A stretch of 64,000 bases of DNA, from the NCBI GenBank assembly GCA_027625095.1, contig JAQBXN010000031.1:1-64000 (forward strand), given 5' to 3'. Both the position numbers and the translations under genes were made by a program. Below the pieces are notes generated by a model. The model worked only from the letters and a program-made list of their open reading frames with translations. It was not told where the DNA came from and did not search any database. The DNA comes from Planctomycetota bacterium (GTDB taxonomy: Bacteria; Planctomycetota; PUPC01; JACPCR01). This document shows, piece after piece, positions 15,822-25,767 of the stretch. How positions within the stretch are numbered: position 1 is the stretch's first letter; each line of letters opens with the position of its first letter.

Positions 15822-15845
15822 GCGGCCACGCTGCCAGCGTGTTCG
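15822..15845. repeat. Dispersed hairpin repeat, copy 1
   Basis: TGGCGGCCACGCTGCCAGCGTGTTCGCTT: CACGCTG pairs with CAGCGTG, followed by TTCGCTT. A second hairpin with the same layout is at 56800-56817 (GCGGTGGC TT GCCACCGC, then TTTCGCTT). Both lie just after genes ending on the plus strand, so they may act as weak terminators or be mobile REP-like units. Confidence 0.45.
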
Positions 15846-15923
15846 CTTAAGAAGAACAGACCCACTGCATGCCTTCTGAATCATCGCGTTCCAAACCATA
15901 TGGCAGATCGCAGCGAAGACCTG

Positions 15924-16769
15924 TCAGCCTCTCGAAGGTTCTGCCATCTTTTCCCGAGCTTTCTCGCTCAACTCTGCCAGATGCCCATCGTTCGCCAGAC
16001 ACTGCTCGAGATGCACCATCCTGTCAGGGGAGGCGGTATTAATCATGGCATCCCCATAGGCTCGCGTGACCCAAAAACGCGCTCCTCCGGCCATGTAATC
16101 ACGGAGTTCCTGCAAGCGGTCCTCCGGGTATCTTTGGCAGCAGTTCATGGTAAACATTCGCCGACGGCCGGAGCCACCGAAAGCCGCGTGTTTTGTGTTA
16201 TGGTTGAAACAGACAACATCACCGGGCTGAGTCTCGAGCGCAGTGGCCGGGACATCAGGACCGTCGATTCCCCAGTGTTCAGAACTGTTTCTCGCCTTGT
16301 CTTGCAGGGTCTGTTCATACTGGTCATTCAGACGATGGCTGCCGGGGATGACTCTGAGGCATCCGGAGTCGCGGGCGACGGGATCGAGATAGAAAGCAAG
16401 TTTGATGTGCAGACCTTCTCGATGTCGCCCGTCGGAATGCCAACCGGTGTCACCAGCGTAGAGGTTTCCATCGCTGCCCATGTAATTGAAGTCGTCGCCC
16501 AAGAGGCTTGTGGTGACGCCAAGGATACGAGGGTCGTCGAGCAGGCTGGAGAGGATTTCGCTGCGGTCTACGAAAGGTACGATGCACGAACGCCGCGTGG
16601 GATCGTGCGGTCTACCCTGATGACCACCGCCCTGCTTGGCCCAGAGTTGCTCGAATGCATCGATAATCTCATCTATACGATCGGCCAGCAGCCCGGGGAA
16701 TGCCAGAAAACCGAAAGTATCGAAAAAGGAAAGTTGTTGAGAGGAGAGTTTGCAACTTGCAGTATTCAT
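15924..16769 (-). CDS. Phytanoyl-CoA dioxygenase-family (PhyH) oxygenase
   Basis: A 281-residue non-heme Fe(II)/2-oxoglutarate-dependent oxygenase. The iron triad is complete: H111 and D113 in GWHSDG, and distal H194 in NTKHAAFGG. Arginines 202-204 in GRRRMF can bind 2-oxoglutarate. IPGSHR (141-146) is a standard PhyH segment. The substrate is not predictable; bacterial PhyH proteins hydroxylate varied small molecules. The downstream M29 gene is convergent. The start ATG fits the family, with a short helical lead before the first strand. Confidence 0.85.
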   Translation of the reverse strand: MNTASCKLSSQQLSFFDTFGFLAFPGLLADRIDEIIDAFEQLWAKQGGGHQGRPHDPTRRSCIVPFVDRSEILSSLLDDPRILGVTTSLLGDDFNYMGSDGNLYAGDTGWHSDGRHREGLHIKLAFYLDPVARDSGCLRVIPGSHRLNDQYEQTLQDKARNSSEHWGIDGPDVPATALETQPGDVVCFNHNTKHAAFGGSGRRRMFTMNCCQRYPEDRLQELRDYMAGGARFWVTRAYGDAMINTASPDRMVHLEQCLANDGHLAELSEKAREKMAEPSRG

Positions 16770-16927
16770 ATTTATTTGGCCCAGAAAGGTAATGCGACGA
16801 TTCAGAAAGCCCCACTCCTATAGTCGCGCTCTCCGGGAATGGCAAACAAGAACTTGATGGGATTTATGGTTAGGACCTGAAGACCCTCTCAAGCAGAACC
16901 GCCAACAACACTACAAACCTTGAAGCA

Positions 16928-18547
16928 ATGAAGCCTCGGAAATTAAACCAACCAGACGCTGTAGAGAGCCTTGGAAATATTGGACAACCGATGTCCACAA
17001 AAGACCTGGCCCGTAAGACCTGGGACGTAATTGTTGTTGGGGCCGGCCACAATGGTCTGAGTTGCGCTGCGTACCTGGCTAAAGCGAAGAAACGCGTGCT
17101 GGTCCTCGAGTCTCGTCAAAGAATTGGTGGGGCCTGTTCTATCAGAGAGCCCTGGCCGGGTTATCGGATCTCTCCCTGCGCTTACCTGGCAGGATTGCTT
17201 CACTCACTTGTAGTTGAGGAATTGGGACTGCGCGGCGTGGGTTATGAATGGGCCCCGGCAAAAGGCATGTTTGTACCCTTCGAGGATGGGAACAGCATCC
17301 ACCTCTGGAAGGACGGGGACGAGGATGGCATCAAGGAGATTGAGAGCTTCGCACCACACGATCTCCCGGGATGGATCGCCATGTCGCAGCTCAAACTCAA
17401 GCTGCGGGAATCGTTACGACCAAAAGGTAATCGCGACCTTTGGATTGGCGCTGCCCCCAGCGATGAAGAAATCAGGGATAGACTGGGAAACGACCCGGAC
17501 TGCTTGGATCTGCTTTTCAATTGGTCGATGGCGGAGTTCCTCGAGCACTACCTGCAGGACGAGCGCCTGCATATCGCATTGATGGGACAGGGAATCATCG
17601 GAACAAATGCCAGCCCATACGAGAAGGGGACGGCATCAATCCATTTCCACCATGCCTCTGGTCGCATGATGGACCAGACGGGAAAAGATCAGCCCGGCAC
17701 TTGGGGCTATGTGAAAGGCGGAATCGGAATGGTCTCGTTCATGCTCTGCGAAGTCGCAAGAGCACATGGTGCAGTGATCGCATCCGGTATGCCTGTCTGC
17801 CGTATCATTCCTGGTGAAGGCGTTGAGCTGGCCGGCGGAGAGCGTATCAAAGCTCCGGTGATCATTTCCAACGCAGATCCATGCACGACCCTTGAACTCT
17901 TGGGAAATGACTCGGAATCCGAATGGTCGGAGAAAGTTAATTCCGTCCCAATCAGAGGGTGCACCCTTAAAATGAATATTGCCCTCGCGGAGCTACCTGA
18001 CTTCAAAGCAAGACCTGGTACTTTCGAAGAGCATCACCGGGGGCAAATCAACACCCCACTGACGAAGCCGGAATGGAAAATAAACTGCAACACAGCACGG
18101 CGGGGGGAGTTGCCGGAGAGACTGTGGACTGAGCTCTACTTCCAGACCATGAGCGATTCAAGTGTTGCGCCCCTGGGCAAACATGTCATGAGCGTCTTCG
18201 CTCAATATGTTCCCTACGAATTTACTGACGGGGATTGGAATGTAAGAAGAGATGAGGTCGGGAATCTCGCCATCCAATGTATAGCCGCCCATTGCACCAA
18301 TCTGCCCGGCGTCATCGAGAAGGTAGAAATTATGGGCCCTCCGGACATCGAGCAGGAAGTGGGCCTTCGAGGCGGACACATCTTCCATGGGGAGTGCTTA
18401 CCCGCGTTTATGTGGAGTCGCCGGCTCTCCCCGCGCACGCCCATGCAAGGCGTTTATTTATGCGGCGCGGGCACCTACCCGGGTGGCAGTGTCATCGGTA
18501 TTAACGGGCGGAACGCCGCATTCGCAGTCCTGGAAGATATTTCTTAA
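16928..18547 (+). CDS. Phytoene-dehydrogenase-like FAD-dependent oxidoreductase
   Basis: A 539-residue flavoprotein. The dinucleotide motif DVIVVGAGHNGLSCAAYLA lies at about 33-51, followed by LVLESRQRIGGAC. The C-terminus YLCGAGTYPGGSVIGINGRNAA is the FAD-binding end typical of CrtI/PYROXD2-like oxidoreductases. There are no carotenoid genes nearby, so the PYROXD2-like branch with unknown substrate is more likely than phytoene desaturation. A second ATG at 16991 (MSTKDLARK) would give 518 residues and is a credible alternative start. The gene is divergent from the PhyH gene and convergent with the giant gene, whose stop lies only 10 bases away. Confidence 0.82.
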   Translation: MKPRKLNQPDAVESLGNIGQPMSTKDLARKTWDVIVVGAGHNGLSCAAYLAKAKKRVLVLESRQRIGGACSIREPWPGYRISPCAYLAGLLHSLVVEELGLRGVGYEWAPAKGMFVPFEDGNSIHLWKDGDEDGIKEIESFAPHDLPGWIAMSQLKLKLRESLRPKGNRDLWIGAAPSDEEIRDRLGNDPDCLDLLFNWSMAEFLEHYLQDERLHIALMGQGIIGTNASPYEKGTASIHFHHASGRMMDQTGKDQPGTWGYVKGGIGMVSFMLCEVARAHGAVIASGMPVCRIIPGEGVELAGGERIKAPVIISNADPCTTLELLGNDSESEWSEKVNSVPIRGCTLKMNIALAELPDFKARPGTFEEHHRGQINTPLTKPEWKINCNTARRGELPERLWTELYFQTMSDSSVAPLGKHVMSVFAQYVPYEFTDGDWNVRRDEVGNLAIQCIAAHCTNLPGVIEKVEIMGPPDIEQEVGLRGGHIFHGECLPAFMWSRRLSPRTPMQGVYLCGAGTYPGGSVIGINGRNAAFAVLEDIS

Positions 18548-18557
18548 TACTCGGACT

Positions 18558-21500
18558 CTAGGGTCGGTAACTGAACGCAGTTGCCGGCAACTGTTCCTTG
18601 GGGAAGTTGCCATCTTCAACCGCTCCAGGTTTTAAAGCTTCCCACGACTTGTCCTGGCTCCACCATAAATTCAGCCCTGAAAAGATTCCGGTCCCGCGAA
18701 ATGCCTGTATCCAGATTGCCATTTCGTGACCCGGTTTGGCCGCATTGACGACGGCGAGCATTATCACCTTACCCGCCGCAACTTTGTCTGACGATGAAAA
18801 TTCAGTGAACTTGGTAGGGTCAGCCGATTCAAGACCGAGGGTAACTGGTAGACCGGATGACACTAACAAATACCAATTTCCAGCCGAAGGGAAGGTAAGG
18901 CTGCCATCCCACCGGAAGCACGCATTCTGGGGCTTGGTCTTGGCTACCGGCATCCAGTCAGGAATAAATGTTGGCAAAAAATTCCAGTCGGCAACCTCGG
19001 GGGAAAGACCAAGTGGCTGCGACCAGACTGAAAATGCATCTGGAGCAGACTGGGCATCTGTTTTCACGACATGCATCAGAGGCAAAGTGCCATTCCATGC
19101 GCGGAACAAGAGCGCGCCCTTCACTACGTCCTTAGTTGTATTGAGTGTCCATGGGACTTCGTGATATCTACCCGCCGACTTACTCAAATTGCCAGCGCCG
19201 TCTTTCGCTCTGAGATCAAGAAAGTACATTCCTGGAGTCTTAGTGGAAACAGTAAACTCACCGGAGGCATACGTAACCGGATCAGACTTCGCTTTACTTA
19301 TTGATGAAGTCTGGCTGGTGAATCCCGCAATACCGGAAGAGTCGAAAGATTTACATGCGAACGCCATGTCGACTTTTGCGGGTCCTGAGATACAGAAGTT
19401 ATCGATGTAATAAGGCACGTTCGCAGGGCTGTAATGGGTGTAATAATCACTGATGGCAAATGTCGTGATCTTGTACTGCTTTGTTCCCGGCAGCGCGACT
19501 TCAAGGATCTTGAGCAAAGGCACAACTACTGAATGCCATTCATTATCCGCAATGATGTTGGCATTGCCGATGTTCTTGTAGCTGGAGTAAGTCAGTGGCG
19601 ACGTAAGAGTTATCCCATTCCAGGCACCATTTACTAAAAACATGAAATGGATCTTGGTCGCCGCCGGAATCTTGTAGTCGAAACTGATATGCGTGAAGTC
19701 TCTTGCGTCGAACTCCTTGGATGTGATGTAGACACCACCTGATCCACTCACCATCTCGTCAACCACTTGCAAGCAGTAATCCTGCCTCTCTGCATCAAAA
19801 TGTCGGGTAACGGACGAACCATTCTCCGCACCCCAGTTAGCCCACAGACCGACATTTTCAGTGAACGTATCAAAGACATGGATGTTCGGTGGCATCTTAA
19901 TGATGGCAGGTGGTTGGGGCGGAATCTTGTCCTGTGCAAATCCAACCTTCCACGCCCAGCTAAAGGGCGCACACGGGTTGCCTGCGTGGTCGTTAAATTG
20001 ATGCACCGCGAAATTAAGTGGAGTTCCGTCGGCTATATTTCCGCTTGCATCAGTGGCTGCTGCCCAATCCCATTCGAGTGTTCCATCTGTCTTTCCCCAA
20101 CGTGCATGATTCTGATCCAATGCGTATTTCTTTCCATTCAGTTCGATCTGAAGGTTGGAGACATCCAAACCCGATCCCTCCTCCTTGAAGCTGATATCCA
20201 GAACGGGGTCTGCCGGTGACTTTGTATTCAATGTTAGAATCGGTGGCGTGTTGTCTACAACGAAATTGAAGTGGCTGGTACTGCCCCAATTACCAGCCTG
20301 ATCTCTGGCACGGATATGAAGGTACTGGGTACCTTCGGTAATTTTTGTAAAGCTTGCTTCTGCATTCGCAGTCTCGGGAGTCTGATCCGCTTCTTCCACA
20401 GGAGTTTCGCTCCAATGGTAGCTGTAGTCTTTGATACTTGAACTATCCGATGCAGACCATTTCAGAACAAGCCCATTGGCCGTCGATACACTTGGCACAT
20501 ATCCGATGTAATCAAGATGAAACGCATGTGCTTTGCCGATGCTTTCCCCACCGAAATCTCCGAAGCCAAGACTTTTCAGCTCATACATCTTTGGATGAAA
20601 AGGACGACCTTTGAGCAAGGAATAGAGATTCAGGTCGGCCCGATGCCATTTACCGTCGGTTACCGCAGCGAAATTGCCAAGAGCTGGATAACTGGCGCCC
20701 GCCTCGGTTAGGGAAATCTGACGTGAATAGGGGTCTACGGCCAATGCAATACTCAAATCTACTTCGACCGAAGCAGGAATATTGTAGTCAAACTGAAGTA
20801 CTGGATGTCGTCCTGTGTTTTCCTGGATGCTGTTCTGCATCGCGCTTAATAACAGAATCAGATTAACTCTCGGTTTAAATATCTTCAGGCTCTGCTTTCC
20901 TGAAGATGCGGTGGAAGGATCAATAGTGACGATGTTGTCGGTGCTGCTGAAAGCATTTTGTGTCGTACCTTCAAAGTCAATTCTCTTCGGGTAAGTGTCG
21001 AGTGTGACTCTTGACGGTGGCATCTTATCCAGCGCGGCGTCGTACTTCAGTTGCCACTCTAATGAAGATTCTGCTTCACCCGCTTCGGTCTTTGCGATTA
21101 GTTTGAAGGGAATTTCCGCTCCCGAATTGGCGCTGAGGTCTGTTTCACTCAAATTGATCAGCAAGACACGTAACTCCGGAGAGTATTCACACTTGCCCAT
21201 AAAATCAGCCAGCAGCTTTCCACCAACAATTATCTGCAGTGATTGCAAATCTAGGTGTAGCCCAACCTTAGGCTGAATATCGATCTTAATAGGTGTGCCA
21301 CCCCATGATCCTCCCTGGGCCGGCGATGCGAGCAAGAGCGAAAGAGATGGTTGGATATAGAAAGGGAATTTTCTGGGAACAGAATCGCCCTTCTGCTGAA
21401 CGTGCAAGTAGTGAAGACCGCCAACCACTTTAGAAGTGTAAGTTGCAGCGGCTTGGGGGGGCGTCTCACCCGGAATGTTTTCGGAATTCGTCTTGCCTAC

Positions 21501-24500
21501 ATGGACCAAGTATGCCGGACTTTCGGAAGGAGATTCGGATGTCCAGCCGAACTCGGAAGGCACATTCTCCGAACTGGCAGTAACTACCTGAAAATCATCA
21601 AGAAGGATTGACGCTCCCTCTGGATTGCCGGTAAGCCCGGCCTTGATGTAGCCCTCATGGAAGTTGCCGATTTGAAGTGACGTGCAGAGTGTTGGTGCTT
21701 TCGCATTCAAGACAAGACCGGCAATATCAACCTGCGCACGATGCCACTTTCCATCCGAAATCACCCCTGGAATCTGTCCCAGTTTTTTGAAATTCTCATC
21801 CGAGTAACCTTCACCGGTAAATTGAAGAAAATAATTTCTGCCGCCAAGGGTCAGGTAAAAATCAACCTTGGTCTCTTTGTTTACCTTGTAGTTGAAGCTG
21901 AAATCCGTTACTCGAATCAAATCCAACTGCGGCAGGGGAATTACCGCACCGAATGTTCCACCCAGAGCAGGATTGGTGACACGCAGGCTGCATTTACCGT
22001 TAGCAGGCGATTCAGGATCCAATGAAAGCGCAGCTCCATATTCTAAATCTTGAGTCACCCATCCCTGAGCGCCGTCCTCAAAATCACAATAAAGGCCCGG
22101 GTTCGTTGAACTCGTAATAGTCTTGATAGTCGGCTTGGGAGGCGCTGGTACAGGGGGTAGCGATGCGATAAACCGTTGAGGAACTGTCCTCTTGGTATAA
22201 GAGATCCTTGCCCGGGCAATCATGATGCTCTGGTCGAGCGTCCAAATAGAAAATAGTTTCCCCGTCAAAGGCTGAGGGTCTTCGAAGCACAATTCGTCGA
22301 TGAGCCGATTGTCGTAGTAATATTCAAATTTTGTCCCGCGTTTTCTCACTTTTACGTAATACCACGCGCCGTGGACCGGCCTGCCGCTGCTGACCCAGGC
22401 AACGGCATCCCGTATCTGGCTGCCGCGTGACCTTGGCACAAGGTGCTGGGTTGTCTGTTTGACTTCCTCCCCCAAGCGCAAGAGGGCAGACCTGTCCCCA
22501 TTCCAGTGGTAGTCCCATGCGCCCAGCAGATATGAATAGCCGGTGGTAGGATCCATGTTTGTACAATTGAAAGAGACATTGAAATCACCATTCCTGGGAT
22601 ACGATCCAAGTATGTTTGCCTCTTCCTCCACGAGCTGGCGCATTCGAGAGCCGATGTAATATTCAATAGCAATATCGCCTTCGTACTCGAATTTATTCCA
22701 CAAGCTGGCCCCGTTTCGACTTCGACCATTCAAGTGCGACCACGTCGGCGTACATGAGAAACGGTTAGTGACCTCCCAAGTGCCAACGCGCACCCAGTCA
22801 CAAAATGCACGCTCAAAGGTCTCGTCACGCACGTGATCTCGCTGCAACTTCATCGTAGAGAAATCTCCAGCCTCAAGAGCTACCGATGACCTGATGGCGA
22901 CTGCTGTACCCTGGGGTGGGGCCGCGTCCCGATATGTCAGAATTTCGATCGGCCCGTGCTGCATCCAAATATATTTACCATCTCTGAACAGTCGCAGAGC
23001 AGGGATTTGCGTAGCATCAGCCGTTGAAACACTCGCAGTAGCAACTGCCAGATTGTTCTTTTTCAATGTGATGACTGTTTTCTTGGAATCCGGCTCAAAC
23101 TTAAGAGACGCACAATAACCATTTGCCGGATTAGGAATGCCGGAAATTGGCTGGTCCATGCTGAAAAACAGTTCGACATCGGGTTTAGGCGGCACCGTGA
23201 TGGACATATCACCAAAGAAATCTCCCTTGTGCCAGAAAATCTGATTCGTTGAATCCTGAGGAATCCACGCCCCTTGAGGGGAGGCCCAATGCAACATGAA
23301 AGGGTCATTGACAAACAATTGGTTTTTCGCCGTAGGGAGTTCACGATCCTCCTGTTTCAGAAATGATACCGAGAGTTTGCGTATCGTTAATGGAATGTTG
23401 GTGACAAGACTGGGGCGGACATCAGCAATTTTGAATGGCACGCGATCCTCGAGAATTCCGTCCACATAAATTCGAAGAACATTCGAATCGAAGAGGTCTA
23501 TTTCTACGCGCCTCCACACGTTTACGGGGAGTAACGAAGTGCCCACCTTGATGGATGTTTCAGCCCCGGCTCCTTTGAAAACCAACTCGCCTGTAACTTT
23601 TGGCGATACTTCGAAAGAGACCGCATATGAGCTCCAGTCAGCTAATCCGAAATCAATGGTACTTTGCTGACCGGCAGTGGAGCTGAGAGAAACATGCTTG
23701 TGGTTACCGCCGAATGCCCTGCCGGAATCCGGTGCCGTCGTCCAAGCTCTTAAGCTGGCAAACTGGCTGAGAGACTTTTCTGAATCCAGATCAAAGGACG
23801 GGTTCTCGGTTACTGAAATGTCATCAAAGACAACTTCCTGCGGACCTTCGCTGAATAATCCTACTTTGCCCTTGAACAGCCTTTCTGTAACTACCTCGAA
23901 TACCAGGGACTCATCCAAGAATATCTGTGCCCGCTGGCTCCGAAGGCGAACCTTCAAGCGATACCACTGTTCCGAACCGCCTATGGCATAACCGCCGGCA
24001 ATTTCGGTCGCAACACCGGCCTCAATACGGTGCAGTTCAAGTTTTCTGGGGTATCGATGGCGGTGAGTCAAATCCCAGCTCAACTGGTAGTACGCTTCCT
24101 TGCCCACATAGCCAAATATAATCCCCCCTTTACTTTCCTGGGATTTCATAGAGACCGCAAATTCATAGTCAGACCAAAATTTTTGGCCGGTCACTGCTAC
24201 TGCCGTTTTCGCTTCGAGATCTGGCTTACCACCCAGTGAGAACGGGTTTGTACTGTGGGTCGACAGGGTACCGGCGTGTTCTTCCTTCACCGAATGAAAC
24301 TTCCATGCACCGGAAACCAACTCCCATGGGTGCAATGTCTGTTCGCTGTCAGTTCGCATGAAATCATCGGCAAAATTAATGGCTTCATAGGGTTGGAGGC
24401 GGAACGATTGGGGTGCACCGCCGGCTGTGAGGAGAGCGAGGCCACCTTTATGAAATGTTGAATCAAGTGCTACAGGAACCATCTGATTGCCCACTTCGAT

Positions 24501-24854
24501 ATACATATAGTCTCTGCGTCGCTGCAAAAGAACCTGGTCTGAATCTGAAGGCTTCCAGTTCTGCAAAGTACCTAATGCATTGATTTCGCCATCCCTGCAA
24601 ACTATCAGGGAAAGACCGTCCTTATTACCACTCAAATGGTAGTAGTTTTTCAAATCCTGATAACCAAAGAGAACGCCCAACTCAGAGGGCGTCTGACCCT
24701 TCAGATCTTGGCCAAGGGAAAGGTTCAGGTCGTATGCCTCGTGCTCAACGTTCTGCGCCAGTTGAAATTCCTGATTATTGATCTGAATGCTTTCAGCAAG
24801 GCTACAGGAGCACAGACAGGAGACGGCAAGTTGAAAGATAGTCGCGTAGCGCAT
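18558..24854 (-). CDS. Giant secreted multidomain beta-sandwich protein
   Basis: About 2,098 residues from the ATG at 24854, which gives a clean signal peptide (MRYATIFQLAVSCLCSCSLA); an upstream ATG would add 10 residues. Residues about 20-900 contain at least four LamG/concanavalin-like units of the DUF1080 type (DFMRTDSEQTLHPWELVSGAWKF-style openings, LKVRLRSQRAQIFLD, KVGLFSEGP, VKVRKRGTKFEYYYDN). From about 930 to 1850 are three related CBM-like units sharing FDYKIPA..., DGKWHRA and LDDFQV-type endings, separated by Ig-like linkers with the phrase YLHIRARDQAGNWG or near variants. The C-terminal 200 residues are a further beta domain. No catalytic motif seen; an extracellular adhesin or glycan-binding scaffold is the best inference. 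No sorting signal was recognised at the C-terminus. Confidence 0.8.
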   Translation of the reverse strand: MRYATIFQLAVSCLCSCSLAESIQINNQEFQLAQNVEHEAYDLNLSLGQDLKGQTPSELGVLFGYQDLKNYYHLSGNKDGLSLIVCRDGEINALGTLQNWKPSDSDQVLLQRRRDYMYIEVGNQMVPVALDSTFHKGGLALLTAGGAPQSFRLQPYEAINFADDFMRTDSEQTLHPWELVSGAWKFHSVKEEHAGTLSTHSTNPFSLGGKPDLEAKTAVAVTGQKFWSDYEFAVSMKSQESKGGIIFGYVGKEAYYQLSWDLTHRHRYPRKLELHRIEAGVATEIAGGYAIGGSEQWYRLKVRLRSQRAQIFLDESLVFEVVTERLFKGKVGLFSEGPQEVVFDDISVTENPSFDLDSEKSLSQFASLRAWTTAPDSGRAFGGNHKHVSLSSTAGQQSTIDFGLADWSSYAVSFEVSPKVTGELVFKGAGAETSIKVGTSLLPVNVWRRVEIDLFDSNVLRIYVDGILEDRVPFKIADVRPSLVTNIPLTIRKLSVSFLKQEDRELPTAKNQLFVNDPFMLHWASPQGAWIPQDSTNQIFWHKGDFFGDMSITVPPKPDVELFFSMDQPISGIPNPANGYCASLKFEPDSKKTVITLKKNNLAVATASVSTADATQIPALRLFRDGKYIWMQHGPIEILTYRDAAPPQGTAVAIRSSVALEAGDFSTMKLQRDHVRDETFERAFCDWVRVGTWEVTNRFSCTPTWSHLNGRSRNGASLWNKFEYEGDIAIEYYIGSRMRQLVEEEANILGSYPRNGDFNVSFNCTNMDPTTGYSYLLGAWDYHWNGDRSALLRLGEEVKQTTQHLVPRSRGSQIRDAVAWVSSGRPVHGAWYYVKVRKRGTKFEYYYDNRLIDELCFEDPQPLTGKLFSIWTLDQSIMIARARISYTKRTVPQRFIASLPPVPAPPKPTIKTITSSTNPGLYCDFEDGAQGWVTQDLEYGAALSLDPESPANGKCSLRVTNPALGGTFGAVIPLPQLDLIRVTDFSFNYKVNKETKVDFYLTLGGRNYFLQFTGEGYSDENFKKLGQIPGVISDGKWHRAQVDIAGLVLNAKAPTLCTSLQIGNFHEGYIKAGLTGNPEGASILLDDFQVVTASSENVPSEFGWTSESPSESPAYLVHVGKTNSENIPGETPPQAAATYTSKVVGGLHYLHVQQKGDSVPRKFPFYIQPSLSLLLASPAQGGSWGGTPIKIDIQPKVGLHLDLQSLQIIVGGKLLADFMGKCEYSPELRVLLINLSETDLSANSGAEIPFKLIAKTEAGEAESSLEWQLKYDAALDKMPPSRVTLDTYPKRIDFEGTTQNAFSSTDNIVTIDPSTASSGKQSLKIFKPRVNLILLLSAMQNSIQENTGRHPVLQFDYNIPASVEVDLSIALAVDPYSRQISLTEAGASYPALGNFAAVTDGKWHRADLNLYSLLKGRPFHPKMYELKSLGFGDFGGESIGKAHAFHLDYIGYVPSVSTANGLVLKWSASDSSSIKDYSYHWSETPVEEADQTPETANAEASFTKITEGTQYLHIRARDQAGNWGSTSHFNFVVDNTPPILTLNTKSPADPVLDISFKEEGSGLDVSNLQIELNGKKYALDQNHARWGKTDGTLEWDWAAATDASGNIADGTPLNFAVHQFNDHAGNPCAPFSWAWKVGFAQDKIPPQPPAIIKMPPNIHVFDTFTENVGLWANWGAENGSSVTRHFDAERQDYCLQVVDEMVSGSGGVYITSKEFDARDFTHISFDYKIPAATKIHFMFLVNGAWNGITLTSPLTYSSYKNIGNANIIADNEWHSVVVPLLKILEVALPGTKQYKITTFAISDYYTHYSPANVPYYIDNFCISGPAKVDMAFACKSFDSSGIAGFTSQTSSISKAKSDPVTYASGEFTVSTKTPGMYFLDLRAKDGAGNLSKSAGRYHEVPWTLNTTKDVVKGALLFRAWNGTLPLMHVVKTDAQSAPDAFSVWSQPLGLSPEVADWNFLPTFIPDWMPVAKTKPQNACFRWDGSLTFPSAGNWYLLVSSGLPVTLGLESADPTKFTEFSSSDKVAAGKVIMLAVVNAAKPGHEMAIWIQAFRGTGIFSGLNLWWSQDKSWEALKPGAVEDGNFPKEQLPATAFSYRP

Positions 24855-24961
24855 TTTTCGAGAGAGGTGTAATGCGGGGGGCAATCAGTGGAGAGAATTG
24901 CAATTGCGGCAACTGTCGCAAACCGCCTTACTGAAAAAGACGAAGGCGGGGATTCGCGAAA

Positions 24962-25005
24962 AAACAAAAAAAAAGCCCCTCCGATCATTCGAAGGGGCTA
25001 TTCTT
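24962..25005 (-). terminator. Rho-independent terminator for the HARE-HTH gene
   Basis: On the minus strand, AGCCCCTTCGAATGATCGGAGGGGCT is followed by a long T run. The GC-rich stem AGCCCCT/AGGGGCT plus about ten T is a textbook intrinsic terminator. It begins about 20 bases after the stop codon at 25025 and separates that gene from the giant secreted-protein gene. Confidence 0.9.
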
Positions 25006-25024
25006 GCTGATTAATTGTTTGAAT

Positions 25025-25603
25025 TCATCCGATGAGTTTCCAACGCCCGCGGCCGACGTTTGCAAATTCCGAAGCATTTCTCATGGCCGTGCTCACTGTT
25101 GTGTAGAGACTTGGTGTTGCGTTCGAATTTCCTGTTTTTTTCTCGGCGACTATGGCAGCGATTTCTTTCAACTGCGCTTCGCCGTTCAAGGATCTCAAAG
25201 CCTCTGCGGCCAATTCACGGAAGGAAGGGCCGATACGCTTGCCTCTGCCCTTCTTTTTTGCCGGGGCCTTCTTTGCAGATGTAGCCTTTGCTGGGCGGCC
25301 TCTCTTTGGGGCGACTGTTTTCGCAGGGCCTCCTTGCTTTCGTGCTGCTTTTATAGCGGAACGCCCTCTATTTTTCCCTGTTTTCTTAGGGGCGGGTGCT
25401 GCTGAAGCTACAAACTTTTCGGCTGTTGTATCACCTGACAGCGCGGCAATTTCACTATTAATCTCAGCAATCTGGCCCTCAAGATCTGCTTTACGTTCCT
25501 TAAGAGTGGCAATTCTTTTGAGATTCTTCTGTTTTTGTTTCAGTAAGGCATTGACTTCATCCAAGGACAGTTGGACTGCCAAAGTATCTATGTTGAAACT
25601 CAT
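25025..25603 (-). CDS. Coiled-coil/AT-hook/HARE-HTH DNA-binding protein
   Basis: A 192-residue basic protein with three parts. Residues 15-56 form a heptad-type coiled coil (NALLKQKQKNLKRIATLKE). Residues 70-124 are a Lys/Ala/Pro-rich histone H1-like tail holding an AT-hook core (KRGRPAK, 100-106). Residues 127-192 form a winged-helix domain, FRELAAEALRSL then LKEIAAIVAE, ending GRGRWKLIG, which matches the HARE-HTH pattern known from eukaryotic ASXL/HB1 proteins and some bacterial proteins. Likely a nucleoid or modification-associated DNA-binding factor. I chose the ATG at 25603 (MSFNIDTLAV); the longer frame to 25711 would put a basic leader in front and overlap the putative promoter. Monocistronic, with its own terminator. 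Confidence 0.78.
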   Translation of the reverse strand: MSFNIDTLAVQLSLDEVNALLKQKQKNLKRIATLKERKADLEGQIAEINSEIAALSGDTTAEKFVASAAPAPKKTGKNRGRSAIKAARKQGGPAKTVAPKRGRPAKATSAKKAPAKKKGRGKRIGPSFRELAAEALRSLNGEAQLKEIAAIVAEKKTGNSNATPSLYTTVSTAMRNASEFANVGRGRWKLIG

Positions 25604-25676
25604 AGGGAAACGGACTCCGAAAAGTAGTTTGAATAGCCCTGAACGGGAAAAATATCGGCCACCCCTAGGGCGAGGC

Positions 25677-25705
25677 ATCTTAGCAAGAGATCTATTGGAT
25701 CGCAA
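25677..25705 (-). promoter_or_regulatory. Putative sigma-70-type promoter of the HARE-HTH gene
   Basis: On the minus strand TTGCGA (25705-25700) and TAAGAT (25682-25677) are spaced by 17 bases. Predicted transcription start is near 25670, leaving a leader of about 65 bases before the chosen ATG. Confidence 0.35.
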
Positions 25706-25767
25706 TTGCATGCCTTGTCAGATCAGAGACGACTAATTCAGACATTTTTATTCATTAAATCAGACGC

